From NCBI GenBank assembly GCA_026018925.1, contig JAKSZU010000009.1, forward strand, positions 86,998,139-87,062,138: a stretch of 64,000 nucleotides of DNA, in the 5' to 3' direction. Shown here in pieces: positions 23,476 through 34,764 of this stretch (position 1 is the stretch's first letter; each line of letters starts with the position of its first letter). The notes below the pieces were generated by a model. The model searched no databases. It was not told the DNA's origin and worked only from the letters and a program-made list of their open reading frames with translations. A program made the position numbers and the translations under genes. The stretch is from Tupaia tana (lineage: Eukaryota > Chordata > Mammalia > Scandentia > Tupaiidae).

Positions 23476-23686
23476 TAAAAACTATAGTTAAATGTTAATG
23501 GTAGAATCTAGGTAAGGGTTTTATTTTAAAGTTTTCAAGTTTAAAAAAAAAAAACTATGAAAATTATCACATCTTACAGTATTTTCCTAAACTGTAAATT
23601 ACCTATATCCTACTTTTTTGCTGAAAAAAATCAATATCATTTAGATTTATTTTTCCATTTTGAAAATTTTTATAAAGAAGTTTTGA

Positions 23687-23919
23687 GGACCAGCAGATAG
23701 CATAATGGTTACATCACTAGACTCCCTTATAGTCAACCACCCCAACCTGGCAGCCTAAAACTCACACCAGGCGCATATGCATGTGTGCCCAAAATCCTGA
23801 GAGGAAACTGGAGTAGAAGGGATTGCAATGTGACCAACCCTCTATGGGGGTGATTTCCCGCTTTCTGTCTGTCTCTCCAGCGAGGTCATGTACCCTACAG
23901 CAAAAACCTCTTTAAAAAA
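23687..23919 (+). mobile_element. CYN-like SINE with an internal deletion
   Basis: GGACCAGCAGATAGCATAATGG head; the box B region is shortened (CAACCACCCCAACCTGG). The TSD is AAGTTTTGA at 23678-23686 and 23920-23928. Confidence 0.88.
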
Positions 23920-23928
23920 AAGTTTTGA

Positions 23929-24205
23929 TATATTATGGAATCAAATCAAAAATGTAACTGCATTTCCATGACTAAACAGGATACTTCAAAGATGGTAAAG
24001 TCTTACCCAAACCTTAGACCAAGATACAAATCTAGGTTTCAAAGCTGGCTAGCTTCCAGTTGTACATTGCAAGATGTCAAGTAAGATGTCAGCATTTCTA
24101 AATTATTCACTGTATTCTTGGTACAAACTTATATTTACATCATCCCACAGAAGTGTATGCTTGTGTTCTTTTTAGTTGGAGGCTATTCTGTATAATAAAA
24201 ATAGA
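23929..24205. other. Intronic sequence, nothing recognised
   Basis: No feature recognised. Confidence 0.45.
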
Positions 24206-24590
24206 GAACAAAACTTAAGGAAACTGGGATGATGGTGTCTGCTACTCCATCCCCACTGCTGGGTCATCTTGGACAAGTCTCTCTCTGTATATTTCTCTCT
24301 CTTGAATTGCTAGAGAGCACACGTGCTTGCAAGAGAAACACAGAGAGAGAGAGAGAGAGAGACAAGTCCTTCCTCTCACCAATGTAATATGGTTGTGCTA
24401 CAATCCCTTCTCTTATAGTTCTCCATCCTGTCAGGATTTGGAGCATTCAGGCACCAACATGTTTTCCAACCCACCATAGTCAGGACTCAAACCAGAATCT
24501 GTCATGTGGGGTCCATTACTCTTAACCATTAGGATACCGGACCAATCACACCATGGGCAAGTCTCTTAACCTGTTTTGCCTCCTTTTTTT
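24206..24590 (+). mobile_element. MIR, sense, split by a SINE
   Basis: GGGTCATCTTGGACAAGTCTC before the SINE and GGGCAAGTCTCTTAACCTG after it are the MIR core. The SINE's TSD duplicates part of this motif. Confidence 0.65.
24283..24554 (-). mobile_element. CYN-like SINE, antisense, diverged
   Basis: A (GA)n run, ATGGTTGTGCTACAATCCC and AACCATTAGGATACCGGACC mark the family. The TSD is GGRCAAGTCTCT at 24271-24282 and 24555-24566. Confidence 0.82.
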
Positions 24591-24602
24591 TATTTCCAAA
24601 AT

Positions 24603-26429
24603 GACTTTTTTTTCCCCATTCCTTTTTCCCCAACATTTCATTGATTCACAAATGTCTTAAATAATCTAACTACTTTCAATAGCAAGTTCAGCTGGTATGT
24701 ACATATCTGTGAATACATGTCTGACTTTAGGCATGAAACTGAGTAGAATGAATATACTATAAGGTAGCACCTACTGATGCTATATAGCTTACTATGGTCA
24801 TTAAATAGGTATTTTAATGTATTTTTTAATTTCAAGAAAAGCAGTTTTAACTTGAATAAATCATAGAAATGCTAAGGAAATTTGCTTAAAACGTAGAGCC
24901 AGGAAACAGGTTAGGATTCTGTTCAAATAGCAGGTACATGAATCTATCAGCAGCTCAAGACAGGACAAAAATCCCTAGAACCAGAAAACAAAGCCTAGAA
25001 GAAAATTAGCACTTTTGGACAAAAGTAATAAAATTCTATTTCACCAGTTTAGTCTCATGTACTTTATCTTCTGTTGTGGTTCGATCTTCCCGATTAAATT
25101 CTGTGATATAATATTCAACTCCAGACTTGTCCCTACGATTAAGTTGGCCATTTTCTTTTATTTGAATTCTTATTTCTGTATGTCTGTATTTAATATTCCT
25201 GTTATAGCATTCCCTTGATAACTTCTTGAAGATCTGGTCTGGTGTTGGTAAATTCTTTCAGGTTTTGTTTATCTGAGAATGTTCTTGTCTTTTCTTCCCA
25301 TATGAAGGATAATCTTGCCAGGTACAGTATTCTTTATTGAAATTACTTTTTCCTTAAGAATTTGAAAATATTTTCCCATTATTTCCTTGCTCACATTGTT
25401 TCCAATGAGAGGTCTGCTGTTACCCTGATAGGATATCCTTTGTAAGTAATTTGCCGTTTTTCTCTTGCCAATCTTAGTATCTTGTCTTTGTTTGTGGTTT
25501 TGGTCAATCTGGCTATAAAGTGTGTTGGAGAAGATATTCTTGGGTTGATTCTGTTTGGGGACCTTTGTATTTCTTGGAACTGCCTCTCTAGGTTTGGAAA
25601 GTTTCCTTGCAAGATTTCATGGAATAAATTATCCATACACTTATGAGTCTCTACAACTTTGGAGATACCAATTATCCAGATGTTTGGACGTTTGATGGCA
25701 TCTAGTATTTCTCGCATATTATTCTCATTTTGGGGGCAGTTTTCTCAGTCTTTGTGGTGGATCTTTTTAGGCCAGCGATTTTATCTTCTACATCTGAGAT
25801 TCGATTTTCTGTATAATCTAGTCTGCTTTTAATATTTTCAAGGGATATTTTGACTTCCTGTATTGTAAACTGCATCTCTAACAGGTCCATTTGATTCTCT
25901 TTTATGGTGTGTATTTCTTCTTTTAGATCTTGCAAGAATTTCCTCACCTCCTGGAACTCGTCAGCTTCTTTCTCCTGTGTCTTCTACAGTTCATTGTCTG
26001 TCTTCTCTTCCATCTCTGTTAGCTTCATCATTATAAATATTCTAAATTCTTTATTAAACATTTCCATGATTTCCATTGAACTGTCTGTGGGTGAAGGGGA
26101 ATTATTCTTTTCCCTTAGAAGAGAAGTATTTTCTTGCTTTCCCATATTTCTTGTGACCTTGTGGTGATTTCCAGTCATCTGATGGATGGTGTGTTTCTTC
26201 CTAATTCTTGAAGTTCAATCTGAGCATTCAGGAGCATACAGAAGGAGGTGATCAGGAATCTCTTTGCAGTTCCATTTTTATCCCTTTGTGCAGCAGATTC
26301 AGTCTATATTGAGTGATATGTTAACCCAAATAGTATTTAGATGTTTGTCTATGGTTCCCTTAGATCCCTCAAGAAACACAGTGAATGGAGATTGAGGAGC
26401 AGAGTGATGAGGTATAAGAAAAAGAAAAG

Positions 26430-26488
<59 letters not shown>

Positions 26489-26944
26489 AAATGAAGAAAG
26501 AGAGAGAAAAGGAAGGAAGGGAAAAAAGAGAAAACACAATAAAAAAAAAATGTGCTGCGCGCTCACACACTGCATAAGCACGCCACAAGAAATCACTAAT
26601 TCTCAGCAGCCATGGAGGAGTCTTCTTCTGAAGGTCTGCCCCTTGCCTCTCCTGGAGGTGAGAGGGAAAGGGGATTATTAGCAAGATAAGGAGGGGCTGA
26701 AAGTCAAGGGAATATTATACCTTAAAAATTTTTAAAAGGGAAAAATTATAAAAAAATAAGACAGAGAGAGAGGCAGAGAGAGACAGACAGAGAGAAGGCT
26801 AAAGAGGCTCCCTACCACTTGACTTTGGGGCTGGAGGCTGAATTATCAGTAGAAAAATCTTCATTTTTCTTTTTTCCCTGAAATCACTAGTCCTCAGCAG
26901 CCATGGAGGTGTCTTCTGAAGGCCTGCCCCTTGCCTCTCCCTCT
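24603..26944 (-). mobile_element. ORF1-only half-L1 (HAL1-type) element, antisense
   Basis: Read on the minus strand: 5' UTR with two promoter-monomer pieces (about 26944-26810 and 26660-26590), ORF1 starting at ATG 26178, ORF1 end near 25200, then the 3' UTR to about 24603. No ORF2 is present. ORF1 is broken into pieces at 25984-26178, 25702-25947 and 25391-25717 by frameshifts and stops. The pieces still show the coiled coil, the PNIWIIGI strand and the RNA-binding C-terminal part. Confidence 0.87.
26429..26484. repeat. (GA)n microsatellite in the half-L1 5' UTR
   Basis: Uninterrupted GA repeat of about 55 bases, flanked by A/G-rich sequence that also occurs, shorter, at the same place in the copy at 42620. 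Confidence 0.93.
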
Positions 26945-26965
26945 ATACTCTTCTTTCATGTAGAA

Positions 26966-27150
26966 TTATTTTATTTAACTTTGTTTATTTATTTATTCAT
27001 TTATTTATTTATTTTTATTTTTCCAGAGAAGGATAGAGCAAGAAAGAGAGAGAGAGAAAATAAGAATGCTAGCTGCCAGGTCCAAGACTCAAACTGTGAT
27101 CAGCCATGTGGGAATCCAGCACCTTTAACCATCATGCCACCTGCTGGCCC
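26966..27150 (-). mobile_element. Short-form CYN-like SINE, antisense
   Basis: TTATTTAACTTTG with TTTATTTATTT tail, AGAAAGAGAGAGAG, then CAGGTCCAAGACTCAAACTG and CATGCCACCTGCTGGCCC. The long-form middle is absent. Confidence 0.85.
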
Positions 27151-27304
27151 AAATCACCAATATTCTTGTAAAAATCAGAATGGATAGATGATTTGTGGCA
27201 CATTAACAGAATAGAATACCATAAATAAACCATCACTTACAACCCAAGCATGAATAAATCTCATCAGCAAAATGTAAAACAAAGACATAAAAGTATACAC
27301 TACA

Positions 27305-27750
27305 TGGGGCTGGCAGGTGGCATGGTGGTTAAAGTGCTGGATTCCCACATGGCTGACCATTGTTCAAGTCCTGGACCTGGCGGTGTGCTTTCTCACTTTC
27401 TCTTTGTTTCTCATTTCTCTCTGTCTCTCTCTGGTCAAATTTTTAAAAAATGAGGGAACCAGCAGTTAGCGTAATGGCTATATCGCTGGACTCCCACGTA
27501 GTCGACTGCGGTTCGCGTCCCGGACCCAGTGCCTTAAAACTCACATTGGGTGTGTTTGCGTGCGTGCCCAAGATCCCAAGAGGAGAATGGAGGAGAGGGG
27601 ATTGCGGCGTGACCATCCCCCCTGGGGGGTGATTTCTCGCTTTCTGTCTCTATGTCTCTCTCTGTCTGTCTGACGAGCGCATGCGCCTTATAGCGAAAAC
27701 CTCTCAAAAAATGATAATAATAAATAAAGTTAAATAAAATATTTTTATAA
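27305..27750 (+). mobile_element. Short-form CYN-like SINE, split by a long-form SINE
   Basis: GGGGCTGGCAGGTGGCATGG head, GTTCAAGTCCTGGACCTGG box B region, CTCTCTGGTCAAATTTTTAA end. Its tail resumes after the inserted SINE as TAATAATAAATAAAGTTAA. Confidence 0.87.
27454..27705 (+). mobile_element. CYN-like SINE, young full-length copy
   Basis: Inserted in the tail of the short-form SINE. TSD AAAAAATGA at 27445-27453 and 27706-27714. Intact box A, and box B GGTTCGCGTCC. Confidence 0.93.
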
Positions 27751-28574
27751 AAGTTGTATATTATGTGATTATATTCTGTAATATAAAACCAGGAGAAGTT
27801 CATCTATTTTATAAGTCAATATATTATTTAACTTTGTGATCAGTATACATAGTAACTTGGAATGGAGTTTGTCAGGTTGCTGCTATATTGCATTTCTTGT
27901 TCTGGGTTCTGGATTCATAGATGTATTCAGTTTGTGAGAATACATTGACCTGTGCACTTTAGTATATGCACTTGTCTGTTATTATGTATTAATAAAACGT
28001 TAAAATTGAAAGAAAAAAGCTAATGTAACTTATGTAAAACTTATAAAGCAGTCATGACTCAACCTAAATTTTTCCAGATTCCACCTTGTGTCCTTTTCTC
28101 TACTCTTCCCAATATCTGAGCACCAAAGACTAGAAATAAGTGTATATACATTGCCATGGTAATTTCACATAGTGTAAAGGGTCTATGTGGGAACTTGGAA
28201 TTTTAAAGGAAAAGTGCAAATCTAGAAAAAGACGATAGCTGAGCTAACATGCACTGAGACTAAAATGATAGCATTCTTGTTTCAAGTACACATGTAGTGA
28301 ATAATGGTGAAATCACTACTGCATAGGCAGCAAGAGCAGGTGAGGTTGTAAATTGCAGTATAGGTACAGACAGTAGAAAAAGGTTAATAGGCTTCCTAAA
28401 TTCTGCATTTGTCTTTATGCAGAGTCTGATTTTTTGAAGTATCTGCAAAGGTAGGCTCTAGGTGAGCTTTAGCTTAATCTCACCCTGGGAATGAAAACCT
28501 GAAGAAAGTTGATAATTGTTTTTTTAGCTCAAGCCTCAGTGTTTTTGAGAATGTGATTTTCATTCATACTTAGA
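27751..28574. other. Intronic sequence, nothing recognised
   Basis: AT-rich unique-looking intron. No coding or repeat signal recognised. Confidence 0.4.
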
Positions 28575-28585
28575 AGTGTTTTGTG

Positions 28586-28864
28586 GTGACCAGCAGTTGG
28601 CATAATGGCTGTCGCTGGACTCCCATGTAGTAGACAGCGGTTCGAGTCCCAGATCCAGTGGCTTAAACTTACACCGGGTGCACGTGTGTGTGCATGCCCA
28701 AGATCCCAAGAGAATAATGGAGGAGAAGGGATTGTGGCATGGCCATCTCCCCTGGGGGGGGGAGGGGTGATTTCTTGCTTCCTATCTCTCTCTCTTTCTC
28801 TGTCTTTCTGGCGACCACACATGAGCACACACACCCTATAGCAAAATCTTGGCTAAAAAAAAAA
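28586..28864 (+). mobile_element. CYN-like SINE, full length
   Basis: GTGACCAGCAGTTGGCATAATGG head, GGTTCGAGTCCCAGATCC box B. The TSD is AGTRTTTTGTG at 28575-28585 and 28865-28875. Confidence 0.9.
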
Positions 28865-28875
28865 AGTATTTTGTG

Positions 28876-29536
28876 CCAAATAAAAGTGTGAGTTGCAGTG
28901 GAAAAAAATCTACCTAACATAATCCCAAAAGCCAACTTTTGGAAAGGTTCATTGCCAAGCCACATCTAACTACACAAAATTCAGATATCCAGCCATCTTC
29001 AAGGAGTGAACTTCAAAACAATTAGCATCACTTCTCTGGCACAGCAAGGCAGGAAAGTTTATTGCACTTCCAGCATTGTCTTTCACTCTTTGTCATTTGC
29101 CTTCTTGGTAGAAGTGTTGGATAGATGAGATAAGACATATGCTTAAGTATTTACTGCTTCTTTCTCTCTTTTGTTCAACATGAGTTTTCTATATAACCAT
29201 CATTGAAACCCAGGCCAATACTGCTGCTTTCTTTACAGACTGTAAGGGCAAGAATACCCTAAAGCTTGGATTTCAGACATGATAGAATGTTGTGCTCACC
29301 ATGGGGCCATGATTCCAAAAACATTCACAGAGCCACTTGTACTTTTTCACTTTTCCTGGAGGAAAGGCAGCCTCATGTCTAAAATATGCCTGGTCAACTC
29401 AGTGGCATGAGAGTTTACCAGCCAATTATGGCAAGGTCAGTCTCTGTCTTCAAGGATCCAAACTTCATACTTGATGGAAGGTACTCTGAATGGCACTTTA
29501 ATTTCATAAAAGTATATGTTCTAGGCAGAAACTGTA
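28876..29536. other. Intronic sequence, nothing recognised
   Basis: No repeat family recognised over about 660 bp, unusual for this window. Short open frames carry no known motif. It could be unique or conserved non-coding DNA. Confidence 0.35.
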
Positions 29537-29550
29537 AAGAACAACCACTG

Positions 29551-29826
29551 GGACCAGCAGTTAGCGTAATGGCTGTGTCACTGGACTCCCATGTAGTCGA
29601 CCGTGGTTTGGGTCCCGGACCCGGTGGCTTAAACTCACGCCGGGCACGTGTGTGTGCATTCCCAAGATCCGGAGAGGAGAATGGAGGGGAATGGAGGAGA
29701 AGGGATTGCGGCGTGGCCATCCCCCCTGGGGAGGGGGGTGATTTCCTGCTTGCTGTCTGTCTCTCTCTGTCTGTCTGGCAAGCCCATGCGCCCTATAGCA
29801 AAAACTTCTCCAAAAAAAAAAATAAA
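29551..29826 (+). mobile_element. CYN-like SINE, full length
   Basis: GGACCAGCAGTTAGCGTAATGG head. The TSD is AAGAACMACCACTG at 29537-29550 and 29827-29840. A 10-base duplication GAATGGAGGG lies in the middle. Confidence 0.92.
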
Positions 29827-29840
29827 AAGAACCACCACTG

Positions 29841-30155
29841 TCAGCTTTTTTATCTCAAAGTGCCCAGTACATTATTATGCAAGGAGTATGAAAAAGGTGA
29901 TTATCTGTAAATTAAGCAAGCTGACTCAGAATGTACTTTGCTCTCCAAAAAGGCTGAATGTCAGAAGCAAAAATATTAGTACCATAAATGATGTTGTTTG
30001 TTAATCCCAAAGCCTCTTGCTTTCTGGATAACACATTCCTTTTCAGAAACACGCCGACACCTAAAGTACTAGAATAATGATCTCAATTATGTCCAGTAGA
30101 TTCACACAGCAAGACAGAGTAATTTGGTGAGTAGCAAGACCCAAAACATTGCATT
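29841..30155. other. Intronic sequence, nothing recognised
   Basis: No feature recognised. Confidence 0.45.
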
Positions 30156-30172
30156 AAAATCAGATGATGTTG

Positions 30173-30430
30173 GGACCAGCAGTTAGCGTAATGGCTATTT
30201 CGCTGGACTCCCACGTAGTCAACCGCAGTTCGAGTCCCAGACCCGGTGACTTAAACTCACGCCGGGCGCATGTGCATGCGTGCCCAAGGTCCCAAGAGGA
30301 GAATGGAGGAAAAGGGATTGCGGTGTGGCCATCCCCTCTGGGGGGGTGATTTCTCACTTTCTATCTCTCTGTCTCTCTCTGTCTGTCTGGTGAGCGCATG
30401 TGCCCTATAGCAAAAACCTCTTCAAAAAAA
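30173..30430 (+). mobile_element. CYN-like SINE, young copy near the last exon
   Basis: Perfect 17-bp TSD AAAATCAGATGATGTTG at 30156-30172 and 30431-30447. Head GGACCAGCAGTTAGCGTAATGG; box B GTTCGAGTCCCAGACCC. It lies 296 bp before the terminal ZDHHC15 exon. Confidence 0.95.
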
Positions 30431-30726
30431 AAAATCAGATGATGTTGAGTTGTCATCACTACTATTTAAGTCAAATTCCAGTCAGTATAATAGATCAGGT
30501 AATCCTGATAAATAACATAATCTTAGTTCATATTATAGTTGACTACTCTTGGACTATGAGTATCTGGACTAGTTACAAATGCTTCTGCATAGCACATCAG
30601 TCATTATAGATTTGCAGATATCTGCTGCCTTCAGGGATTGAACAGACAGGAAAAATGCCAGTAAATGAATATTTACCTATATAAGGCACAGGGACAATTT
30701 ATCACTTTCACTTTTCAACTTTGCAG

Positions 30727-30773
30727 ATTATCCAGAAGGCTCATCATCTCTTGCTATAGAAACAGAGACGTAG
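30727..30773 (+). CDS. ZDHHC15: ZDHHC15 terminal coding exon with stop
   Basis: The acceptor is TTTTCAACTTTGCAG ending at 30726. The G left at 11381 plus AT gives Asp, and the exon reads DYPEGSSSLAIETET followed by TAG at 30771-30773. This is the known ZDHHC15 C-terminus apart from Val to Ile. The four exons in this window total 411 nt, exactly 137 codons including the stop, with compatible phases at all three junctions. A young SINE (30173-30430) sits only about 280 bp upstream of this acceptor. Confidence 0.95.
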
Positions 30774-31337
30774 CAGTTTTCACATTTCCTGCATCTATCA
30801 GACAGGTCAGTATTTTGAAGGAGGCATATACAGAGACACCTGGACTGCTAAGAAGCAGCTGTGGGAGCAGAACTAGAAATGGAGTAAGCTCTTATCCTGG
30901 TGAACAAGATGTTAAATTATTCACTCTTGTACCATGCACATAAGCAGAAATTTTATACATAATTTCTCTGTGCAATGTACTTGAAAAGATGTCCTTATTC
31001 CCTACAAACTCACATTTATGTCACGTGCTAAAAGACCCCAGAAGATCCAGAAATAGCCAACTTTCTGTTCAGTTTACTTACTTTAATACTGTGAATTATA
31101 AACCTTGTACTGATGCATTCCAGATTTCTAAAATGATTATAAATAGGCTCTTTTTGCTTCACTCTATTATGTCGGTTAATAACCTACTCTCACCCACTAA
31201 CAAGCAAAGAGTACCACTCCAACCCTCCTAAAATGCTAATTTGTTAATCAATGGCAGGCAGTTTTACACATAGTATTCTCTTTGGCCTCCTGAAAAGCTA
31301 AACAGCCTTTTCCTTGTGACTCTTATGGGTAAATAAA
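30774..31337 (+). other. ZDHHC15: ZDHHC15 3' UTR, minimal extent
   Basis: This is the non-repetitive sequence directly after the stop codon. The first canonical AATAAA I find downstream is at 31332-31337, which would give a UTR of about 0.6 kb. Later A-rich AATAAA matches exist (for example near 32720), so a longer UTR that includes the MIR at 31555-31770 is possible. The end is inferred, not seen. Confidence 0.45.
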
Positions 31338-31554
31338 GCCAGTGTAATTCAGTACTGAGAGGACAATTTTAGTAATATAAATACCATGGCTCTGGAAACT
31401 CTGATCTGATAAGAGTTCCAGTTCTATTCCCATGAAAAAGCTAGAAATTATTCAGAAGTCTATAAATATGTTTGTGGTTCTTAGGTCTTAAATTCTTTCT
31501 CTCATAGAATTTTTGCTGTTGACAAGTATAGATACTGTAAAAGACCTTGTATAT

Positions 31555-31770
31555 GCAAGCCACTTTGCTATATACTTCATATATGTTATTTCATTTAATC
31601 CTCATATGAGCTCTGTGAGGTAAATGCTGCTACTCCCCTTTTACTTATAAGAAAACCGAAGTGAAGGTATGTTACACCACTTATCCAAGGTTACTTAGCT
31701 AGTAAGTGGCTAACCTAGGAATGTCACCCTGCAGGGTCTGACCTCAAAGCAAGCTATTCCCACTATCACA
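31555..31770 (-). mobile_element. MIR, antisense
   Basis: TTATTTCATTTAATCCTCAT, ATGAGCTCTGTGAGGTAAAT, CCAAGGTTACTTAGCTAGTA and AGTGGCTAACCTAGG follow reverse MIR well. Confidence 0.88.
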
Positions 31771-32375
31771 CTATATTTAAAAACCTGACTTGGGCTATTT
31801 ACTATGCAACTTCACTTATAATCATGGTTAAAAAAAAGTAAATATTCATTCTGCTTTTTTTATCCAAAACCTTGATGAAATGTTTGATGTTCAAATAAGA
31901 CAATTTGTATGGTAGTAGTATCTAGAGTTCAGTTATTCACAATGCTCATCTCTCATTTTCTTATTTTAATATTTCTCTGAAGTTATTCTATGAAATACTA
32001 ATACTTTGACAGGTTAATGGATGTTAGAAAACATATTCTCTGGCAAATATGTTTAGGAAACCCCCTATAAAATTAAAGAATAGTCTATAGTGTAGGAATT
32101 CTCAGAGTTTTTGCCATGCTAATGAGTTTTATGATTCAACAAGAGGAGGTTGTAGTAGTCCCCTGAACTTATTTGATTGTTGGATCCTTTCTTTTGGTTG
32201 GCTCATGAAAGCTCCTCCGTACTATAGTACTTATCAGGACTTTTAATATGTTAAGGAACTTTGCAAATCCCCAAAAGTAGATTAAGTTCATTCCAAAAAC
32301 TACATGATCATGTAATCCCCTCCCCTTTTCCCCCAGAATGTCTGGAGTGAATAGTGAACCACGAAATATATTTTT
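31771..32375. other. Flanking sequence, nothing recognised
   Basis: Downstream of ZDHHC15. AT-rich, no coding or repeat signal recognised. Confidence 0.4.
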
Positions 32376-32386
32376 GAAATGCTTCC

Positions 32387-32658
32387 CTAGGGCTAGCCAG
32401 GAGAATGGTCCAGGTGACAAGAACCCACATGGCTGACCATGAGGGTTTGTGTCCTGGGCCCTGAAACTTGAAAGACACACCAGGCACATGTGCATGCATA
32501 CTCCAAATCCTGACAGGATGGAGACATGGAGGAAAAGAGATTGTGGCATGATCATCCCTCATGGGGGAAGAGGTGCTTTCTCTCTTTCTCTCACTCTCTT
32601 GCCCTCCCACCCAAAGCACATGCACCCTCTGGCAAAAAATTTTTAAAAAAGAAAGAAA
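32387..32658 (+). mobile_element. CYN-like SINE, diverged
   Basis: GGGCTAGCCAGGAGAATGG head, CATGGCTGACCATGAGGGTT, then CATGCACCCTCTGGCAAAAA end. The TSD is GAAATGCTTCC at 32376-32386 and 32659-32669. Confidence 0.86.
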
Positions 32659-32669
32659 GAAATGCTTCC

Positions 32670-33021
32670 ATAGAAAAGCACAATTGCCTTTAATCAATAC
32701 CTTTTTCCAATGAACTCAGTTCAAATAAATTAACTGATTGGTTTTGTGGGAATGACAAAGTCATATTCTAATAATAATATAAATGTTTGGAAACACAGAG
32801 TGAAGAGTGGGGGAAGGATTTAAAATCTTAAGTTAAAAACTTACCAATAAAAATGGTACTAAACCAGAAATCTGAGCTCTGAGTGTGCCTGGGTGATGCT
32901 GATGTGACCATTCTTGGGACATCTCTGTAGTTAGTTGGGGTATAGGTGGAATATTTACTCAGATAGCTAATGCTGCCTTAGAAGAAACTGGTACTATAAA
33001 AAGGAGTGTACCACTCAGGAC
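32670..33021. other. Flanking sequence, nothing recognised
   Basis: No feature recognised. Confidence 0.45.
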
Positions 33022-33031
33022 CTTGACAGGT

Positions 33032-33422
<391 letters not shown>

Positions 33423-33534
33423 CCTGACAGGTGTAGTTCTGATCCAATGTCAGTGTTTTGGTTAAAAGCAAAAATAAATTAAAAGAAATAAAAACTTACC
33501 AAGATATGAATAACATTTTTAAATGTATATATAT

Positions 33535-33610
33535 TGGGTTGTCAGAAAAGTCATGACATATTTTTCTATTTTTCTATGCAGAAATGTGTCATGACTTTTC
33601 AGATGACCCA
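33535..33610. mobile_element. Mariner-like palindromic MITE
   Basis: A 76-bp element with 23-bp terminal inverted repeats: TGGGTTGTCAGAAAAGTCAT on the left against TGGGTCATCTGAAAAGTCAT from the right end on the other strand, with a T-rich core of about 30 bases. The size and ends resemble mariner-derived MITEs. It encodes nothing. Confidence 0.75.
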
Positions 33611-33625
33611 GTAATTACTACAGCA

Positions 33626-33898
33626 GGGCCAGCCAGTGGTGTGATGGCTAAAGAAGCTGGATCCCACATGGCTGACTACATGGTTTGAGTCTCAGACCTG
33701 GAGTTTCAAAACATGCTAGGCGTGTGTGTGTGTGTGTGTGTGTGTGTGTCCACACGCTCCCTCAAAATCCCAGGAAGAGAATAAAGGAGAAGAGATTGTG
33801 GCATGCCAATCCCCCTTGGGGGGTGTTCTCACTTTCTCTTCCTCTACCTCTCTCTCTCTCTCTGTTCTTATCTGGCTAGTGCACTGGTATACATGACT
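33626..33898 (+). mobile_element. CYN-like SINE, diverged
   Basis: GGGCCAGCCAGTGGTGTGATGG head, GGTTTGAGTCTCAGACC box B, and an internal (TG)n at 33721-33750 where the long form has its CGTGTGCGTGCG tract. The 3' end is eroded. Confidence 0.82.
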
Positions 33899-33919
33899 TT
33901 TTCTTCAAAATGAAGACAA

Positions 33920-34455
33920 GCTTGAAAAAACATTTGTGAAATACAAAACACACAAAACTTAACATCCTTAAGTTACAGAACTCCTGCAAATCAGAAACCA
34001 AAAGAAAAAAATATCAGTTTATAAAATAGGCAAAGGTTATGAATAATCAACGAAATCAAAATGAAGAAATAAACATAAAAAAAGTTCAACTTTATTGTAA
34101 AAAGTACAAATAAAAATAACCCAAAATATCAACTTTAGTCTATTAAATCAACAAATTTTTACAAATTATAGCACTTAGTGTTAGCAAACATATGTTGAAA
34201 CAGGTATTGTTACACTGTTATCGTAAATTTAAACTCATAAATTATTTTTTGAGGAAATTTGACAATATATATAAAAACAAATGTTTATAGAATTTTATCT
34301 GGTAACTATTCCATTTGAGGAATGGATTTAATGAAGTATTCAGATATCTGCACAATTATTATCAACTTATTATAATAGAAAATGTGGAACAAAACTAAAA
34401 TAATTATTTTGAAGAATAATTAACAGGGTTATGAAAAAGCCATTTGAGAGCAGTT
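33920..34455 (+). mobile_element. Old L1 ORF2 C-terminal fragment, sense
   Basis: CTGCAAATCAGAAACCAAAAG, TAAAATAGGCAAAGGTTATG and ATTCCATTTGAGGAATGG follow the distal L1 ORF2 order. Strongly diverged and non-coding. It is the target into which the 34472 L1 inserted. Confidence 0.6.
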
Positions 34456-34490
34456 TAAAAAGTACATTTTTTTCTTTGTTTTACTTTCTT

Positions 34491-34764
34491 TTCTTTTTTT
34501 TTTTTTTTTTTTTGTTCTTGGAGAGGTTTTTGCTATAGGGCACGTGCGCTCACCAGACAGAGACATAGAGACAGAAAGCGAGAAATCACCCCCCAGGGGG
34601 GATGGTCACGCCGCAATCCCTTCTCCTCCATTCTCCTCTTGGGATCTTGGGCATGCACGCACACGCGCCCATCGTAAGTTTTAAGCCACCGGGTCCGGGA
34701 CGCGAACCACGGTCGACTATGTGGGAGTCCAGCGACATAGCCATTACGCTAACTGCTGGTTCCC
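34491..34764 (-). mobile_element. CYN-like SINE, young, nested in the L1
   Basis: TSD TTGTTTTACTTTCTT, 15 bp, at 34476-34490 and 34765-34779. The body is close to the family consensus (CGGGTCCGGGACGCGAACC on the plus strand). Confidence 0.94.

Noticed and set aside
26341-26577. A Glu/Arg-rich protein from the GA-repeat frame
   Set aside because: It is a translated (GA)n microsatellite in a half-L1 5' UTR.
29386-29910. A 174-residue open frame on the plus strand
   Set aside because: Its second half is a translated SINE (29551-29826), and the first half shows no protein motif.
3240-30773. A ZDHHC15 retrocopy rather than the gene
   Set aside because: The four exons are separated by introns with good splice sites and compatible phases, and the frame is intact.
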